From: Variovorax sp. PBL-H6
GTDB lineage: Bacteria; Pseudomonadota; Gammaproteobacteria; Burkholderiales; Burkholderiaceae_C
NCBI RefSeq assembly: GCF_901827155.1
Contig: NZ_LR594659.1
Span: forward strand, 930,001-994,000
Direction: 5' to 3'
DNA: 64,000 nt
This document shows positions 36,887 through 45,479 of the stretch, piece after piece. The notes beneath the pieces are model-generated. The model saw only the letters and a list, made by a program, of their open reading frames with translations. It ran no database searches and was not told the origin of the DNA. Made by a program: the position numbers and the translations under genes. The stretch's first letter is position 1. Each line of letters opens with the position of its first letter.

Positions 36887-38178
36887 GCTCGACGGCAGCC
36901 GCAACGCCCAACAAGGCCCCGCGCTTCTGGGAGGGCTGGTTCAGCCGTGCCAAGAGCGGCATGGACGCCCTGCCCATGCACCTGCCGGTGCGCCTGGGCA
37001 GCGCCGGCATGACGCAGACCAAGGCCGCGCCGGTGCGCGTGCTGGGCTTCGACCAGGCGCTGGCCTGGGTCACGGTCGCGCTGCTGGCCTGGGGGTTGGT
37101 GATGGTCTATTCGGCCTCGATCGCGCTGCCCGACAACCCGCGCTTTGCGCGCGCCGGCTACAGCCCGGTCTTCTTCCTCACGCGGCACATCGCCTCGATC
37201 GTGATCGCCTTCGTCGCGGCGCTGCTGGCCTTCCAGGTGCCGATGCGGACCTGGGAGCGCGCGGCGCCGTGGCTCTTCGTGGCCTCGCTGCTGCTGCTGG
37301 TCGCGGTGCTGATCCCGCACATCGGCATCAACGTCAACGGTGCGCGCCGCTGGCTGCCGATGGGTTTCATGCGCTTCCAGCCCTCGGAGCTGGCCAAGCT
37401 CGCGATGATCCTCTACGCCGCCAGCTACATGGTGCGCAAGATGGAGATCAAGGAGCGCTTCTTCCGCGCCGTGCTGCCCATGGGCGTGGCGGTGGTGGTG
37501 GTCGGCATGCTGGTGATGGCCGAGCCCGACATGGGCGCCTTCATGGTGATCGCCGTGATCGCCATGGGCATCCTGTTCCTGGGCGGGGTCAATGCGCGCA
37601 TGTTCTTCCTGATCGCGGCGCTGGTGGTGGTGGCCTTCTCCACCATCGTGGCCTCCAGCTCGTGGCGGCGCGAGCGCATCTTTGCCTACCTCGACCCGTG
37701 GAGCGAAGAGCATGCGCTGGGCAAGGGGTACCAGCTTTCGCATTCGCTGATCGCCATCGGCCGCGGCGAGATCTTCGGCGTCGGCCTGGGCGGCAGCGTC
37801 GAGAAGCTGCACTGGCTGCCCGAGGCGCACACCGACTTCCTGATGGCGGTGATCGGCGAGGAGTTCGGCCTCGTCGGCGTGCTGCTGGCCATCGGCCTCT
37901 TTCTCTGGCTGACCCGCCGCATCATGCACATCGGCCGCCAGGCCATTGCGCTCGACCGCGTGTTCGCGGGCCTGGTGGCGCAGGGCGTCGGCATCTGGAT
38001 CGGTTTCCAGACCTTCATCAACATGGGCGTCAACCTGGGCGCGCTGCCGACCAAGGGGCTCACCCTGCCGCTGATGAGCTTCGGCGGCTCGGCGATCCTG
38101 ATGAACGTGGTGGCGCTGGCCATCGTCCTGCGCATCGATTACGAGAACCGCGTGCTGATGCGGGGAGGCCGCGTATGA
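36883..38178 (+). CDS. ftsW: Septal peptidoglycan glycosyltransferase FtsW
   Basis: A 431-residue SEDS polymerase with ten or so helices. A Thr/Ala-rich cytoplasmic N-terminus of about 55 residues is longer than usual. Motifs are [50 protein letters not shown] and [20 protein letters not shown] with SFGGSAI. It works with FtsI. Just before the stop, GGAGG (38164-38168) stands six bases ahead of an ATG (38175) that overlaps the stop. Murein-gene coupling is displaced here by a tandem repeat. Confidence 0.96.
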   Translation: MSSTAAATPNKAPRFWEGWFSRAKSGMDALPMHLPVRLGSAGMTQTKAAPVRVLGFDQALAWVTVALLAWGLVMVYSASIALPDNPRFARAGYSPVFFLTRHIASIVIAFVAALLAFQVPMRTWERAAPWLFVASLLLLVAVLIPHIGINVNGARRWLPMGFMRFQPSELAKLAMILYAASYMVRKMEIKERFFRAVLPMGVAVVVVGMLVMAEPDMGAFMVIAVIAMGILFLGGVNARMFFLIAALVVVAFSTIVASSSWRRERIFAYLDPWSEEHALGKGYQLSHSLIAIGRGEIFGVGLGGSVEKLHWLPEAHTDFLMAVIGEEFGLVGVLLAIGLFLWLTRRIMHIGRQAIALDRVFAGLVAQGVGIWIGFQTFINMGVNLGALPTKGLTLPLMSFGGSAILMNVVALAIVLRIDYENRVLMRGGRV

Positions 38179-38345
38179 GCGCCGCGCCGGGCCGCCCCAA
38201 GCAAGCGAACGCCCCCTCGGGGGGCAGCGAGGACACGCCAGTGCCGAGCGTGGGGGTCGGTATGAGCGCCGCGCCGGGCCGCCCCAAGCAAGCGAACGCC
38301 CCCTCGGGGGGCAGCGAGGACACGCCAGTGCCGAGCGTGGGGGTC
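38175..38345 (-). repeat. Dispersed repeat, copies 2 and 3, in exact tandem
   Basis: 38175-38258 and 38262-38345 are 84-base identical direct repeats, 87 bases apart. Each is the reverse complement of the element at 45328-45400 (CCCCCACGCTCGGCACT, then GTGTCCTCGCTGCC, then CCCGAGGGGGC, then TTGGGGCGGCCCGGCG). Each copy begins with ATGAGC, the same six bases that start murG at 38351. Exact identity of the two copies implies a recent duplication. Confidence 0.92.
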
Positions 38346-38354
38346 CACACATGA
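38175..38354 (+). other. Bridging ORF between ftsW and murG (two 29-codon units)
   Basis: ATG 38175 overlaps the ftsW stop (ATGA) and has GGAGG six bases upstream. The 59-codon frame reads [20 protein letters not shown]... twice and stops at TGA 38352-38354, overlapping the murG ATG (ATGA). The 87-base period equals 29 codons, so duplication kept the frame and the coupling. Confidence 0.45.
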
Positions 38355-39412
38355 GCAGAACGGCATTGGTCATGGCGGGCGGCACAGGCGGCCACATCTT
38401 CCCCGGCCTGGCCGTGGCCGAAGCCCTGCGCGAGCGCGGCTGGCGCGTGCACTGGCTGGGCGCGCCCGGCAGCATGGAAGAGAAGCTGGTGCCGCCGCGC
38501 GGCTTCGCCTTCGAGCCCGTGCAGTTCGGCGGCGTGCGCGGCAAGGGCCCCATCACCCTGGCCCTCCTGCCCATGCGCCTGCTTCGCGCCTTCTGGCAAA
38601 GCCTCGCCGTCGTGCGCCGCGTGCGGCCCGACGTGGTGCTGGGCCTGGGCGGCTACATCACCTTTCCTGGCGGCATGATGAGCGTGCTGCTCAACAAGCC
38701 GCTCGTGCTGCACGAACAAAACTCGGTGGCCGGGCTCGCCAACAAGATCCTGGCCGGCGTGGCCGACCGCGTCTTCACCGCCTTCCCGAACGTGATGAAG
38801 AAGGCGCAATGGATCGGCAACCCGTTGCGCGCAGCCTTCCTCTCGCAGCCCGACCCGGCGGCGCGCTTCGCAAGCCGCAACGGCCCGCTCAAGCTGCTGG
38901 TGGTGGGCGGCAGCCTCGGCGCGAAGGCGCTCAATGCCGTGGTGCCCAAGGCCCTGGCCTGCATCGCCCCCGAGCAGCGGCCGACCGTCACGCACCAGAG
39001 CGGCGCGAAGCAGATCGACGAGCTGCGCGCCAACTACGCCGCTGCCGGCGTCGAGGGCGAGCTCACCCCCTTCATCGAAGACACCGCACGCGCCTATGCC
39101 GATGCCGACCTGATCGTCGCGCGCGCCGGCGCCAGCACCGTCACCGAGATCGCGGCCGTCGGCGCGGCTGCCCTGTTCGTGCCTTTCCCTTCCGCCGTGG
39201 ACGACCACCAGACCACCAACGCCCGCTTCCTGGTCGACGCGGGCGGGGGCTGGCTTGTCCAACAAACCGAATTGACACCCGAATTGCTGGCCGACTTGCT
39301 ACAGAAGACCGGGCGCCCCGCGCTCATGGAACGCGCCGTGAAGGCCAAGACGATGCAGAAGACCGAGGCCGTCGAAGTGATGGTGCGCGCCTGCGAGGAA
39401 CTGGCCAAATGA
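38351..39412 (+). CDS. murG: UDP-GlcNAc:lipid I N-acetylglucosaminyltransferase MurG
   Basis: A 353-residue peripheral membrane GT-B enzyme forming lipid [19 protein letters not shown], the hydrophobic patch, [15 protein letters not shown] and [16 protein letters not shown] are signatures. The ATG has no Shine-Dalgarno (upstream is the repeat end GTGGGGGTCCACAC). It is overlapped by the stop of the repeat-encoded bridging ORF, so its translation probably depends on coupling. The stop overlaps an ATG (39409) that starts a second bridging frame. Confidence 0.96.
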   Translation: MSRTALVMAGGTGGHIFPGLAVAEALRERGWRVHWLGAPGSMEEKLVPPRGFAFEPVQFGGVRGKGPITLALLPMRLLRAFWQSLAVVRRVRPDVVLGLGGYITFPGGMMSVLLNKPLVLHEQNSVAGLANKILAGVADRVFTAFPNVMKKAQWIGNPLRAAFLSQPDPAARFASRNGPLKLLVVGGSLGAKALNAVVPKALACIAPEQRPTVTHQSGAKQIDELRANYAAAGVEGELTPFIEDTARAYADADLIVARAGASTVTEIAAVGAAALFVPFPSAVDDHQTTNARFLVDAGGGWLVQQTELTPELLADLLQKTGRPALMERAVKAKTMQKTEAVEVMVRACEELAK

Positions 39413-39495
39413 AGCACGCCATCAGGCACATCGACCACTTCGTCGCGTCCAGCGAGCACGCCGACGAACCGGGCTGCACGAAAGGCCGCGCATGA
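39409..39495 (+). other. Bridging mini-ORF between murG and murC carrying a duplicate murC start
   Basis: ATG 39409 overlaps the murG stop, has GAGGAA eight bases upstream, and stops at TGA 39493-39495 overlapping the murC ATG. The 28-residue peptide begins [14 protein letters not shown]. MurC itself begins [15 protein letters not shown]. Over the first eight codons all five base differences are silent. It looks like a partial duplication of the murC 5' end retained as a relay ORF. Confidence 0.5.
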
Positions 39496-40967
39496 AGCAT
39501 GCAATCCGACATATCCACTTCGTCGGCATCGGCGGCTCCGGCATGAGCGGCATCGCCGAGGTCCTGTTCAACCTGGGCTACAAGATCACGGGTTCGGACC
39601 TGGCCGACAGCGCCACGCTCAAGCGCCTCGGCGGCCTGGGCATCGGCACCTTCGTGGGCCACGATGCGGCCCACATCGCGGGCGCCGATGCGGTCGTGAC
39701 CTCCACCGCCGTGCATGCAGGCAATCCCGAGGTGGTGGCTGCACGCGAGAAGCGCATTCCCGTGGTGCCGCGCGCGCTGATGCTGGCCGAGCTGATGCGC
39801 CTCAAGCAGGGCATTGCCATCGCCGGCACGCACGGCAAGACCACCACGACCAGCCTGGTGGCCAGCGTGCTCGCCGCCGCCGGACTGGACCCGACCTTCG
39901 TCATCGGCGGCCGGCTCAACAGCGCGGGCGCCAATGCGCAGCTGGGCAGCGGCGACTACATCGTGGTGGAGGCCGACGAGTCGGACGCTTCCTTCCTCAA
40001 CCTGCTGCCGGTCATGGCCGTGGTGACGAACATCGATGCCGACCACATGGAGACCTACGGACACGACTTCGCGAAGCTCAAGAAGGCCTTCGTCGACTTC
40101 CTGCACCGCATGCCCTTCTACGGCGTGGCGATCCTGTGCACCGACGACCCGGCAGTGCGCACGATCTTGACGGAGGTCTCCTGCCCGATCACCAGCTACG
40201 GCTTCGGCGACGACGCCCAGGTGCGCGCCATCGACGTGCGCGCAGTGGGCCAGCAGATGCACTTCACCGCGCAGCGGCGCAACGGCGTCACGCTGCCCGA
40301 CCTGGACATCGTGCTCAACCTGCCCGGCGAGCACAACGTGCGCAACGCGCTGGCGGTGATCGCGGTCGCGGTCGAGCTCGGCGTGCCTGACGAGGCGGTG
40401 CAGCGCGGCCTGGCCGATTTCAAGGGCGTGGGCCGGCGTTTCCAGCGCTATGGGGATGTCGCACTGGGCGGCAGCGCGCAGAGCCTGGGCAGCTTCACGC
40501 TGATCGACGACTACGGCCACCACCCGGTCGAGATGGCGGCCACCATTGCCGCCGCGCGCGGTGCCTTCCCGGGGCGCCGCCTGATGCTGGCCTTCCAGCC
40601 GCACCGCTACACCCGCACGCGCGACTGCTTCGAGGATTTCGTCAAGGTCATCGGCGCTGCCGACGCGGTGCTGCTGGGCGAGGTCTATGCCGCCGGCGAG
40701 CCGCCCATCGTGGCCGCCGACGGCCGCTCGCTGGCGCGCGCCTTGCGCGTGGCGGGCAAGGTCGAGCCGGTGTTCGTCGACGACATCACCGCCATGCCGC
40801 AGGCCATCCTGGACAACGCACGCGACGGCGACGTCGTCATCTGCATGGGCGCGGGCTCCATCGGCGCCGTGCCCGCCAGGGTGGTCGAGCAGGGCGGCGC
40901 GGCGTCGTCCTCCATCACATCCGAGCGCACGTCCGGGCAGGACATGCGCGAAGGGAGGTCCCTGTGA
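39492..40967 (+). CDS. murC: UDP-MurNAc:L-alanine ligase
   Basis: A 491-residue Mur ligase committing UDP-MurNAc to peptide addition. Motifs are [71 protein letters not shown] and [14 protein letters not shown]. The C-terminus is Ser/Thr-rich. A weak AAAGG precedes the ATG. It overlaps the upstream mini-ORF stop and, at the end, the ddlB GTG start (GTGA). Confidence 0.97.
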   Translation: MKHAIRHIHFVGIGGSGMSGIAEVLFNLGYKITGSDLADSATLKRLGGLGIGTFVGHDAAHIAGADAVVTSTAVHAGNPEVVAAREKRIPVVPRALMLAELMRLKQGIAIAGTHGKTTTTSLVASVLAAAGLDPTFVIGGRLNSAGANAQLGSGDYIVVEADESDASFLNLLPVMAVVTNIDADHMETYGHDFAKLKKAFVDFLHRMPFYGVAILCTDDPAVRTILTEVSCPITSYGFGDDAQVRAIDVRAVGQQMHFTAQRRNGVTLPDLDIVLNLPGEHNVRNALAVIAVAVELGVPDEAVQRGLADFKGVGRRFQRYGDVALGGSAQSLGSFTLIDDYGHHPVEMAATIAAARGAFPGRRLMLAFQPHRYTRTRDCFEDFVKVIGAADAVLLGEVYAAGEPPIVAADGRSLARALRVAGKVEPVFVDDITAMPQAILDNARDGDVVICMGAGSIGAVPARVVEQGGAASSSITSERTSGQDMREGRSL

Positions 40968-41923
40968 ACCCGCAAGACTTCGGCAAGGTTGCGGTGCTGT
41001 TCGGCGGCACCTCGGCAGAGCGCGAGATTTCCATCATGTCGGGCACCGGCGTGCTCGAGGCACTTCGCTCGCGCGGCGTCGATGCGCACGCCTTCGACCC
41101 GGCCGACCGCGAGCTGGTCGAACTCAAGCACGAGGCTTTCGCGCGCTGCTTCGTGGTGCTGCACGGCCGCCATGGCGAGGACGGCACGGTGCAGGGGGCG
41201 CTGGAGCTGCTGGGCATCCCTTACACCGGCTCCGGCGTCATGGCCTCTGCCGTGGCCATGGACAAGGTCATGACCAAGCGCATCTGGCAGGCCGATGGGC
41301 TGCCCACCCCGCGCTACGCGCGCCTGGCCTTCGACCAGCAGAGCCGCAAGCAGATCATGGCGGTCCCCGACGTGCTGGGCCTGCCGCTGATCGTGAAGCC
41401 GCCGCGCGAGGGCTCCTCCATCGGCGTGACCAAGGTCCAGGGCTACTCGCAGATGCAGGACGCCGTCGCCCTCGCCGTGCGCTACGACTCCGACGTGCTG
41501 TGCGAGGAGTTCATCGAAGGCGAGGAAGTCACCTGCGCCGTGCTGGGCAGCGGCCTCGACGCGCAGGCGCTGCCCGTGGTGCGCATCGCCGCGCCCGAGG
41601 GCGCCTACGACTACCAGAACAAGTACTTCACCGACGACGTGAAATACCACTGCCCGAGCGGCCTGCCAGAGACCGAGGAGCAGGAGATCCGTCGGATCTC
41701 GCTGGCGGCCTACCACCAGCTCGGCTGCCGCGGCTGGGGCCGCGCCGACCTGATGATCCGCGCCAGCGACCGCAAGCCCTTCCTGCTGGAAATGAACACC
41801 TCGCCGGGCATGACCAGCCATTCGCTGGTGCCGATGTCGGCGCGCGCGGCGGGCATTTCCTACGAGGACTTGTGCCTGCGCGTGCTGGCTTCCGCCACGC
41901 TCGATTCGAAGGCGGAGATCTGA
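40964..41923 (+). CDS. ddlB: D-alanine:D-alanine ligase
   Basis: A 319-residue ATP-grasp enzyme. [50 protein letters not shown] and [18 protein letters not shown] are diagnostic. GTG start with AAGGGAGG (40951-40958) six bases ahead, overlapping the murC stop. It supplies the dipeptide used by MurF. A one-base overlap (TGATG) leads to ftsQ. Confidence 0.97.
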   Translation: MNPQDFGKVAVLFGGTSAEREISIMSGTGVLEALRSRGVDAHAFDPADRELVELKHEAFARCFVVLHGRHGEDGTVQGALELLGIPYTGSGVMASAVAMDKVMTKRIWQADGLPTPRYARLAFDQQSRKQIMAVPDVLGLPLIVKPPREGSSIGVTKVQGYSQMQDAVALAVRYDSDVLCEEFIEGEEVTCAVLGSGLDAQALPVVRIAAPEGAYDYQNKYFTDDVKYHCPSGLPETEEQEIRRISLAAYHQLGCRGWGRADLMIRASDRKPFLLEMNTSPGMTSHSLVPMSARAAGISYEDLCLRVLASATLDSKAEI

Positions 41924-42714
41924 TGGCCGAGAGCATCCCCGTGCCCTTCGACGTCAAGCTCATGAACGTGACCGCGACGCTGGTGTACGCGTTGTTCGCG
42001 CTCGTGCTGCTCGCGGCGGGTGCGTGGTGGGTGCTGCGCCAGCCCTTCTTTCCGCTCGCCGGGATCAAGGTCGACGGCGAAGTCACGCACAACAATGCGG
42101 TCACGCTGCGCGCCAATGTCGCGCCGCAACTGGCCGGCAACTTCTTCACTGTCGACCTGGCGAAGGCCCGCGCCGCCTTCGAGGCCGTGCCCTGGGTGCG
42201 CAAGGCGGTGGTGCGGCGCGAGTTCCCCAACAAGCTGCGCGCGACGCTGACCGAGCATGTGCCGGTGGCGCACTGGGGCGAAGAGGCGGATTCGCGCCTG
42301 ATCAACGGCTTCGGCGAAGTCTTCGATGCCAATGTCGCCGAGGTCGACGACCTGCTCCCTCGGCTCGACGGCCCGCCGGAGCAGGCGGGCCAGGTGCTGG
42401 GCATGTACCGCGTGCTGCAACCGCTGTTCGCGCCCCACGAGCTGGTGATCGAGGAATTGAAGCTGTCGCGCCGCGGCAGCTGGAGCGTGGTGCTGGACAG
42501 CGGCGCGGTGCTCGAACTCGGGCGCGGTCGCGCCGAGGAAGTGGCCGCGCGTACGCAGCGTTTCCTGACCACGGTGACGCAGGTCGCCCGGCAGTACGGG
42601 CGCACCGTTGCCTCCATCGAGGGCGCCGACCTGCGGCACAACGAGGGCTATGCGCTCCGGCTGCGCGGCGTCACCACGGTCACGACAGAGCCGCCATCCC
42701 CCAGGAAGAAATAG
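41923..42714 (+). CDS. ftsQ: Cell division protein FtsQ
   Basis: A 263-residue bitopic protein. It has a cytoplasmic N-terminus, one transmembrane helix (residues about 15-40), a POTRA domain (FFPLAGIKVDGEVTHNNAVT, then VPWVRKAVVRREFPNKLRAT) and a beta domain (VIEELKLSRRGSWSVVLDSG). It links the FtsBL pair to the divisome. Start codon overlaps the ddlB stop. A 15-base gap with AGAGGAA precedes ftsA. Confidence 0.94.
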   Translation: MAESIPVPFDVKLMNVTATLVYALFALVLLAAGAWWVLRQPFFPLAGIKVDGEVTHNNAVTLRANVAPQLAGNFFTVDLAKARAAFEAVPWVRKAVVRREFPNKLRATLTEHVPVAHWGEEADSRLINGFGEVFDANVAEVDDLLPRLDGPPEQAGQVLGMYRVLQPLFAPHELVIEELKLSRRGSWSVVLDSGAVLELGRGRAEEVAARTQRFLTTVTQVARQYGRTVASIEGADLRHNEGYALRLRGVTTVTTEPPSPRKK

Positions 42715-42729
42715 AGAACAGAGGAATTC

Positions 42730-43959
42730 ATGTCCAAGGAATACAAAGACCTGGTTGTCGGACTCGACATCGGCACCGCCAAGGTGATGGCGGTGGTGGC
42801 CGAGGTGCTGCCGACGGGCGAGCTCAAGCTGGCGGGGCTGGGCATCGCGCCGAGCAACGGGCTCAAGCGCGGCGTCGTGGTGAACATCGACGCCACGGTG
42901 CAGAGCATCCAGCAGGCGCTGAAGGAAGCGGAGCTGATGGCCGACTGCAAGATCAGCCGCGTCTACACCGGCATCACGGGCAGCCACATCCGCGGCATCA
43001 ATTCGAGTGGCATGGTGGCGGTCAAGGACAAGGAAGTCACGCAGGCCGACGTGGCGCGCGTGGTGGAGACCGCGCGTGCGATCAACATCTCCAGCGACCA
43101 GCGTTTGCTGCTGGTGGAGCCGCAGGAATTCGTCATCGACGGCCAGGACGTGAAGGAGCCGATCGGCATGAGCGGCATGCGCCTGGAAGCCAAGGTCCAC
43201 ATCGTCACCGGCGCGCAGAGCGCGGCCGAGAACATCATCAAGTGCGTGCGCCGCTGCGGCCTGGAGGTCGACCAGCTGATGCTGAACCCGCTGGCCTCCA
43301 GCCTGGCGGTGCTGACCGAGGACGAGCGCGAGCTCGGCGTGGTGCTGGTGGACATCGGCGCGGGCACCACCGACGTGGCCATCTTCACCAACGGCGCGAT
43401 CCGCCACACCGCGGTGATCCCGATTGCGGGCGACCTCATCACCAGCGACATCGCGATGGCGCTGCGCACGCCCACCAAGGACGCCGAGGACATCAAGGTC
43501 GAGAACGGCTATGCCAAGCAGCTGCTGGCCGATCCCGAGACGCAGGTCGAGGTGCCCGGGCTCGGCGACCGCGGGCCGCGCATGCTCAGCAAGCAGGCGC
43601 TCGCCGGCGTGATCGAGCCGCGCGTTGAAGAGATCTTCTCGCTGGTGCAGCAGGTGGTGCGCGAGTCGGGCTACGAAGAGGTCTTGTCCTCCGGCGTGGT
43701 GCTGACCGGCGGCAGCGCGGTGATGCCCGGCATGGTCGAGCTCGGCGAAGACATCTTCCTGAAGCCGGTGCGGCGCGGCATTCCGAAGTATTCGAGCGCG
43801 CTCTCGGACATGGTCGCGCAGCCGCGCGCCGCGACCGTGATGGGCCTGCTCGAGGAGGCACGCCATGCACGGCTGCGCGGCTTCAAGGTGGCCCAGAAGA
43901 ACGGCTCGGTGAAAACCGCGTTCGGCCGGTTCAAGGACTTCATCGTGGGGAACTTCTGA
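42730..43959 (+). CDS. ftsA: Cell division protein FtsA
   Basis: A 409-residue actin-fold protein that anchors FtsZ to the membrane. GLDIGTAKVMAVVAE (phosphate 1), VVLVDIGAGTTDVAIF (phosphate 2) and VVLTGGSAVMPGMVEL (adenosine) are present, plus a 1C domain. The C-terminal amphipathic helix (FGRFKDFIVGNF) is the membrane-targeting sequence. The stop is followed at two bases by an ATG that opens a 32-codon mini-ORF leading to ftsZ. Confidence 0.97.
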   Translation: MSKEYKDLVVGLDIGTAKVMAVVAEVLPTGELKLAGLGIAPSNGLKRGVVVNIDATVQSIQQALKEAELMADCKISRVYTGITGSHIRGINSSGMVAVKDKEVTQADVARVVETARAINISSDQRLLLVEPQEFVIDGQDVKEPIGMSGMRLEAKVHIVTGAQSAAENIIKCVRRCGLEVDQLMLNPLASSLAVLTEDERELGVVLVDIGAGTTDVAIFTNGAIRHTAVIPIAGDLITSDIAMALRTPTKDAEDIKVENGYAKQLLADPETQVEVPGLGDRGPRMLSKQALAGVIEPRVEEIFSLVQQVVRESGYEEVLSSGVVLTGGSAVMPGMVELGEDIFLKPVRRGIPKYSSALSDMVAQPRAATVMGLLEEARHARLRGFKVAQKNGSVKTAFGRFKDFIVGNF

Positions 43960-43961
43960 CG

Positions 43962-44060
43962 ATGGACAGCACACCACTTTGGCGCGCAAGGGGCAGCCCC
44001 CCACGGCATTTCAATGAGCGATGGCGGCGCACCGGACCGCCAAAGGAGCGTAGACGGTGA
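43962..44060 (+). other. Bridging mini-ORF between ftsA and ftsZ
   Basis: ATG 43962 begins two bases after the ftsA stop. The 32-codon, Arg/Pro-rich frame (MDSTPLWRARGSPP...) ends at TGA 44058-44060. That stop overlaps a GTG at 44057 (GTGA) that is in frame with ftsZ and has AAGGAG eight bases upstream. It fills most of the 157-base gap. Confidence 0.35.
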
Positions 44061-44104
44061 CCCTCAAAACAACCCATTCGTACAAACAAGGCAACTGCAA
44101 TATC

Positions 44105-44110
44105 AAGGAG
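44105..44110 (+). promoter_or_regulatory. Shine-Dalgarno of the standard ftsZ start
   Basis: AAGGAG six bases before ATG 44117. A second AAGGAG (44043-44048) stands eight bases before the in-frame GTG 44057, so two translation starts are equally well equipped. Confidence 0.75.
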
Positions 44111-44116
44111 TCAGAA

Positions 44117-45322
44117 ATGGCCATCGAAATGATCGAAATCGAAGAGTTCAACCAAGGCACGCAGATCAAGGTGATCGGCGTGGGCGGCGGCGGCGGCAAT
44201 GCGGTCGCCCACATGATCGAGCGCCGTGTGCAGGGTGTCGAGTTCATCTGCGCCAACACCGACGCGCAGGCGCTCCAGCGCAGCAACGCGCACAAGACCA
44301 TCCAGCTCGGTACCAACGGACTGGGCGCGGGCAGCAAGCCCGAGAGAGGGCGCGATGCGGCCGAGGCGGCGGTGGACGACATCCGCGGCGCCATCAACGG
44401 TGCGCACATGCTGTTCATCACGGCCGGCATGGGCGGCGGCACCGGCACCGGCGCGGCGCCGGTGATTGCGCGCGTGGCCAAGGAGATGGGCATCCTCACG
44501 GTCGGCGTGGTGACCAAGCCCTTCGACTGGGAAGGCGGCCGCCGCATGACCAATGCCGACAGCGGCCTGACCGAGCTCGAGGCGAACGTCGACTCGCTGA
44601 TCGTGGTGCTCAACGAGAAGCTGCTCGACGTGCTGGGCGAGGACGTCACGCAGGACGAGGCCTTCGCGCACGCCAACGATGTGCTGAAGAACGCCGTCGG
44701 GGGCATCTCGGAGATCATCAACGAGTACGGCGGCGTGAACGTCGACTTCGAGGACGTGCGCACCGTCATGGGCGAGCCCGGCAAGGCCATGATGGGCACG
44801 GCCGCGGCCTCCGGCCCCGATCGCGCGCGCATCGCAGCCGAGCAGGCGGTGGCCTGCCCGCTGCTCGAGGGCATCGACCTGTCGGGCGCCAAGGGCGTGC
44901 TGGTGCTGGTCACGGCGTCGAAGAACTCGCTCAAGCTGAGCGAATCGAAGTTGGCAATGACCACCATCCGCGCCTTCGCCGCGGAAGACGCGCACGTGAT
45001 CTACGGCGCCGCCTACGACGAGAGCCTGGGCGACGAGATGCGCGTGACCGTGGTCGCCACCGGCCTGTCGCGCCAGGACGCGCGCCGCCAGGCGCCGACC
45101 CTGGAGGTGATCCGTACCGGCACGGACAACATCCCGTTCGGCGTGCCGACGCTCGGCGGCACGATGCAGGGTCAGCCTGGCCAGCCCAACTACGACGGCA
45201 TGGCCGTGCCCAGTGTGTGGCGCACCAACCGCACCATGGCTGCGGCCAAGGTGGATGCGCTGTCGACAGGGGGCATGGACGACATCGAGATCCCGGCCTT
45301 CCTGCGCCGCCAGGCAGACTGA
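44117..45322 (+). CDS. ftsZ: Cell division GTPase FtsZ
   Basis: A 401-residue tubulin-like GTPase forming the Z ring. [14 protein letters not shown], the tubulin signature [22 protein letters not shown] and [11 protein letters not shown] are present. The C-terminal conserved peptide [11 protein letters not shown] binds FtsA and other partners, after a short linker. ATG 44117 gives the common N-terminus [17 protein letters not shown] 44057 would add 20 residues (MTLKTTHSYKQGNCNIKESE) and couples to the upstream mini-ORF. The stop overlaps an ATG (TGATG) of a repeat-derived frame. Confidence 0.97.
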   Translation: MAIEMIEIEEFNQGTQIKVIGVGGGGGNAVAHMIERRVQGVEFICANTDAQALQRSNAHKTIQLGTNGLGAGSKPERGRDAAEAAVDDIRGAINGAHMLFITAGMGGGTGTGAAPVIARVAKEMGILTVGVVTKPFDWEGGRRMTNADSGLTELEANVDSLIVVLNEKLLDVLGEDVTQDEAFAHANDVLKNAVGGISEIINEYGGVNVDFEDVRTVMGEPGKAMMGTAAASGPDRARIAAEQAVACPLLEGIDLSGAKGVLVLVTASKNSLKLSESKLAMTTIRAFAAEDAHVIYGAAYDESLGDEMRVTVVATGLSRQDARRQAPTLEVIRTGTDNIPFGVPTLGGTMQGQPGQPNYDGMAVPSVWRTNRTMAAAKVDALSTGGMDDIEIPAFLRRQAD

Positions 45323-45414
45323 TGTTGCCCCCACGCTCGGCACTTCGTGTCCTCGCTGCCTCCCGAGGGGGCTGCGTCCGCCTTGGGGCGGCCCGGCGGC
45401 GGACGGCTCGATGA
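45322..45414 (+). other. Bridging mini-ORF between ftsZ and lpxC (repeat-derived)
   Basis: ATG 45322 overlaps the ftsZ stop (TGATG). The 30-codon frame ([14 protein letters not shown]...) ends at TGA 45412-45414. That stop overlaps ATG 45411 (ATGA), which is in frame with lpxC. The frame lies almost wholly in repeat copy 4. Confidence 0.4.
45328..45400 (+). repeat. Dispersed palindromic repeat, copy 4
   Basis: CCCCCACGCTCGGCACTTCG, then TGTCCTCGCTGCCTCCCGAG, then GGGGGC ... CCTTGGGGCGGCCCGGCG. It is closest to the inverted tandem copies between ftsW and murG. It sits exactly in the ftsZ-lpxC gap. Confidence 0.85.
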
Positions 45415-45466
45415 CGGCTATTGCGGAGATAGCGAGGCGCACGGCGCGCCGGATGCCTCGCGCTCC

Positions 45467-45472
45467 TAGAAT
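45467..45472 (+). promoter_or_regulatory. Candidate -10 of lpxC
   Basis: TAGAAT, with the predicted transcription start (about 45479) beside the GTG at 45480. No good -35 is visible. It would allow lpxC to be made from its own leaderless message as well as from the dcw transcript. Confidence 0.4.
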
Positions 45473-45479
45473 CGCTGCC

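Noticed and set aside
38175..38345. CRISPR array
   Set aside because: Only two direct repeats, 84 bases long, with a 3-base gap; no spacers and no cas genes. It is a tandem duplication of a dispersed repeat.
43970..44012. Further copy of the dispersed repeat before ftsZ
   Set aside because: It shares only a short GGGGCAGCCCCCCACG-like stretch with the family; the order of conserved blocks is absent.
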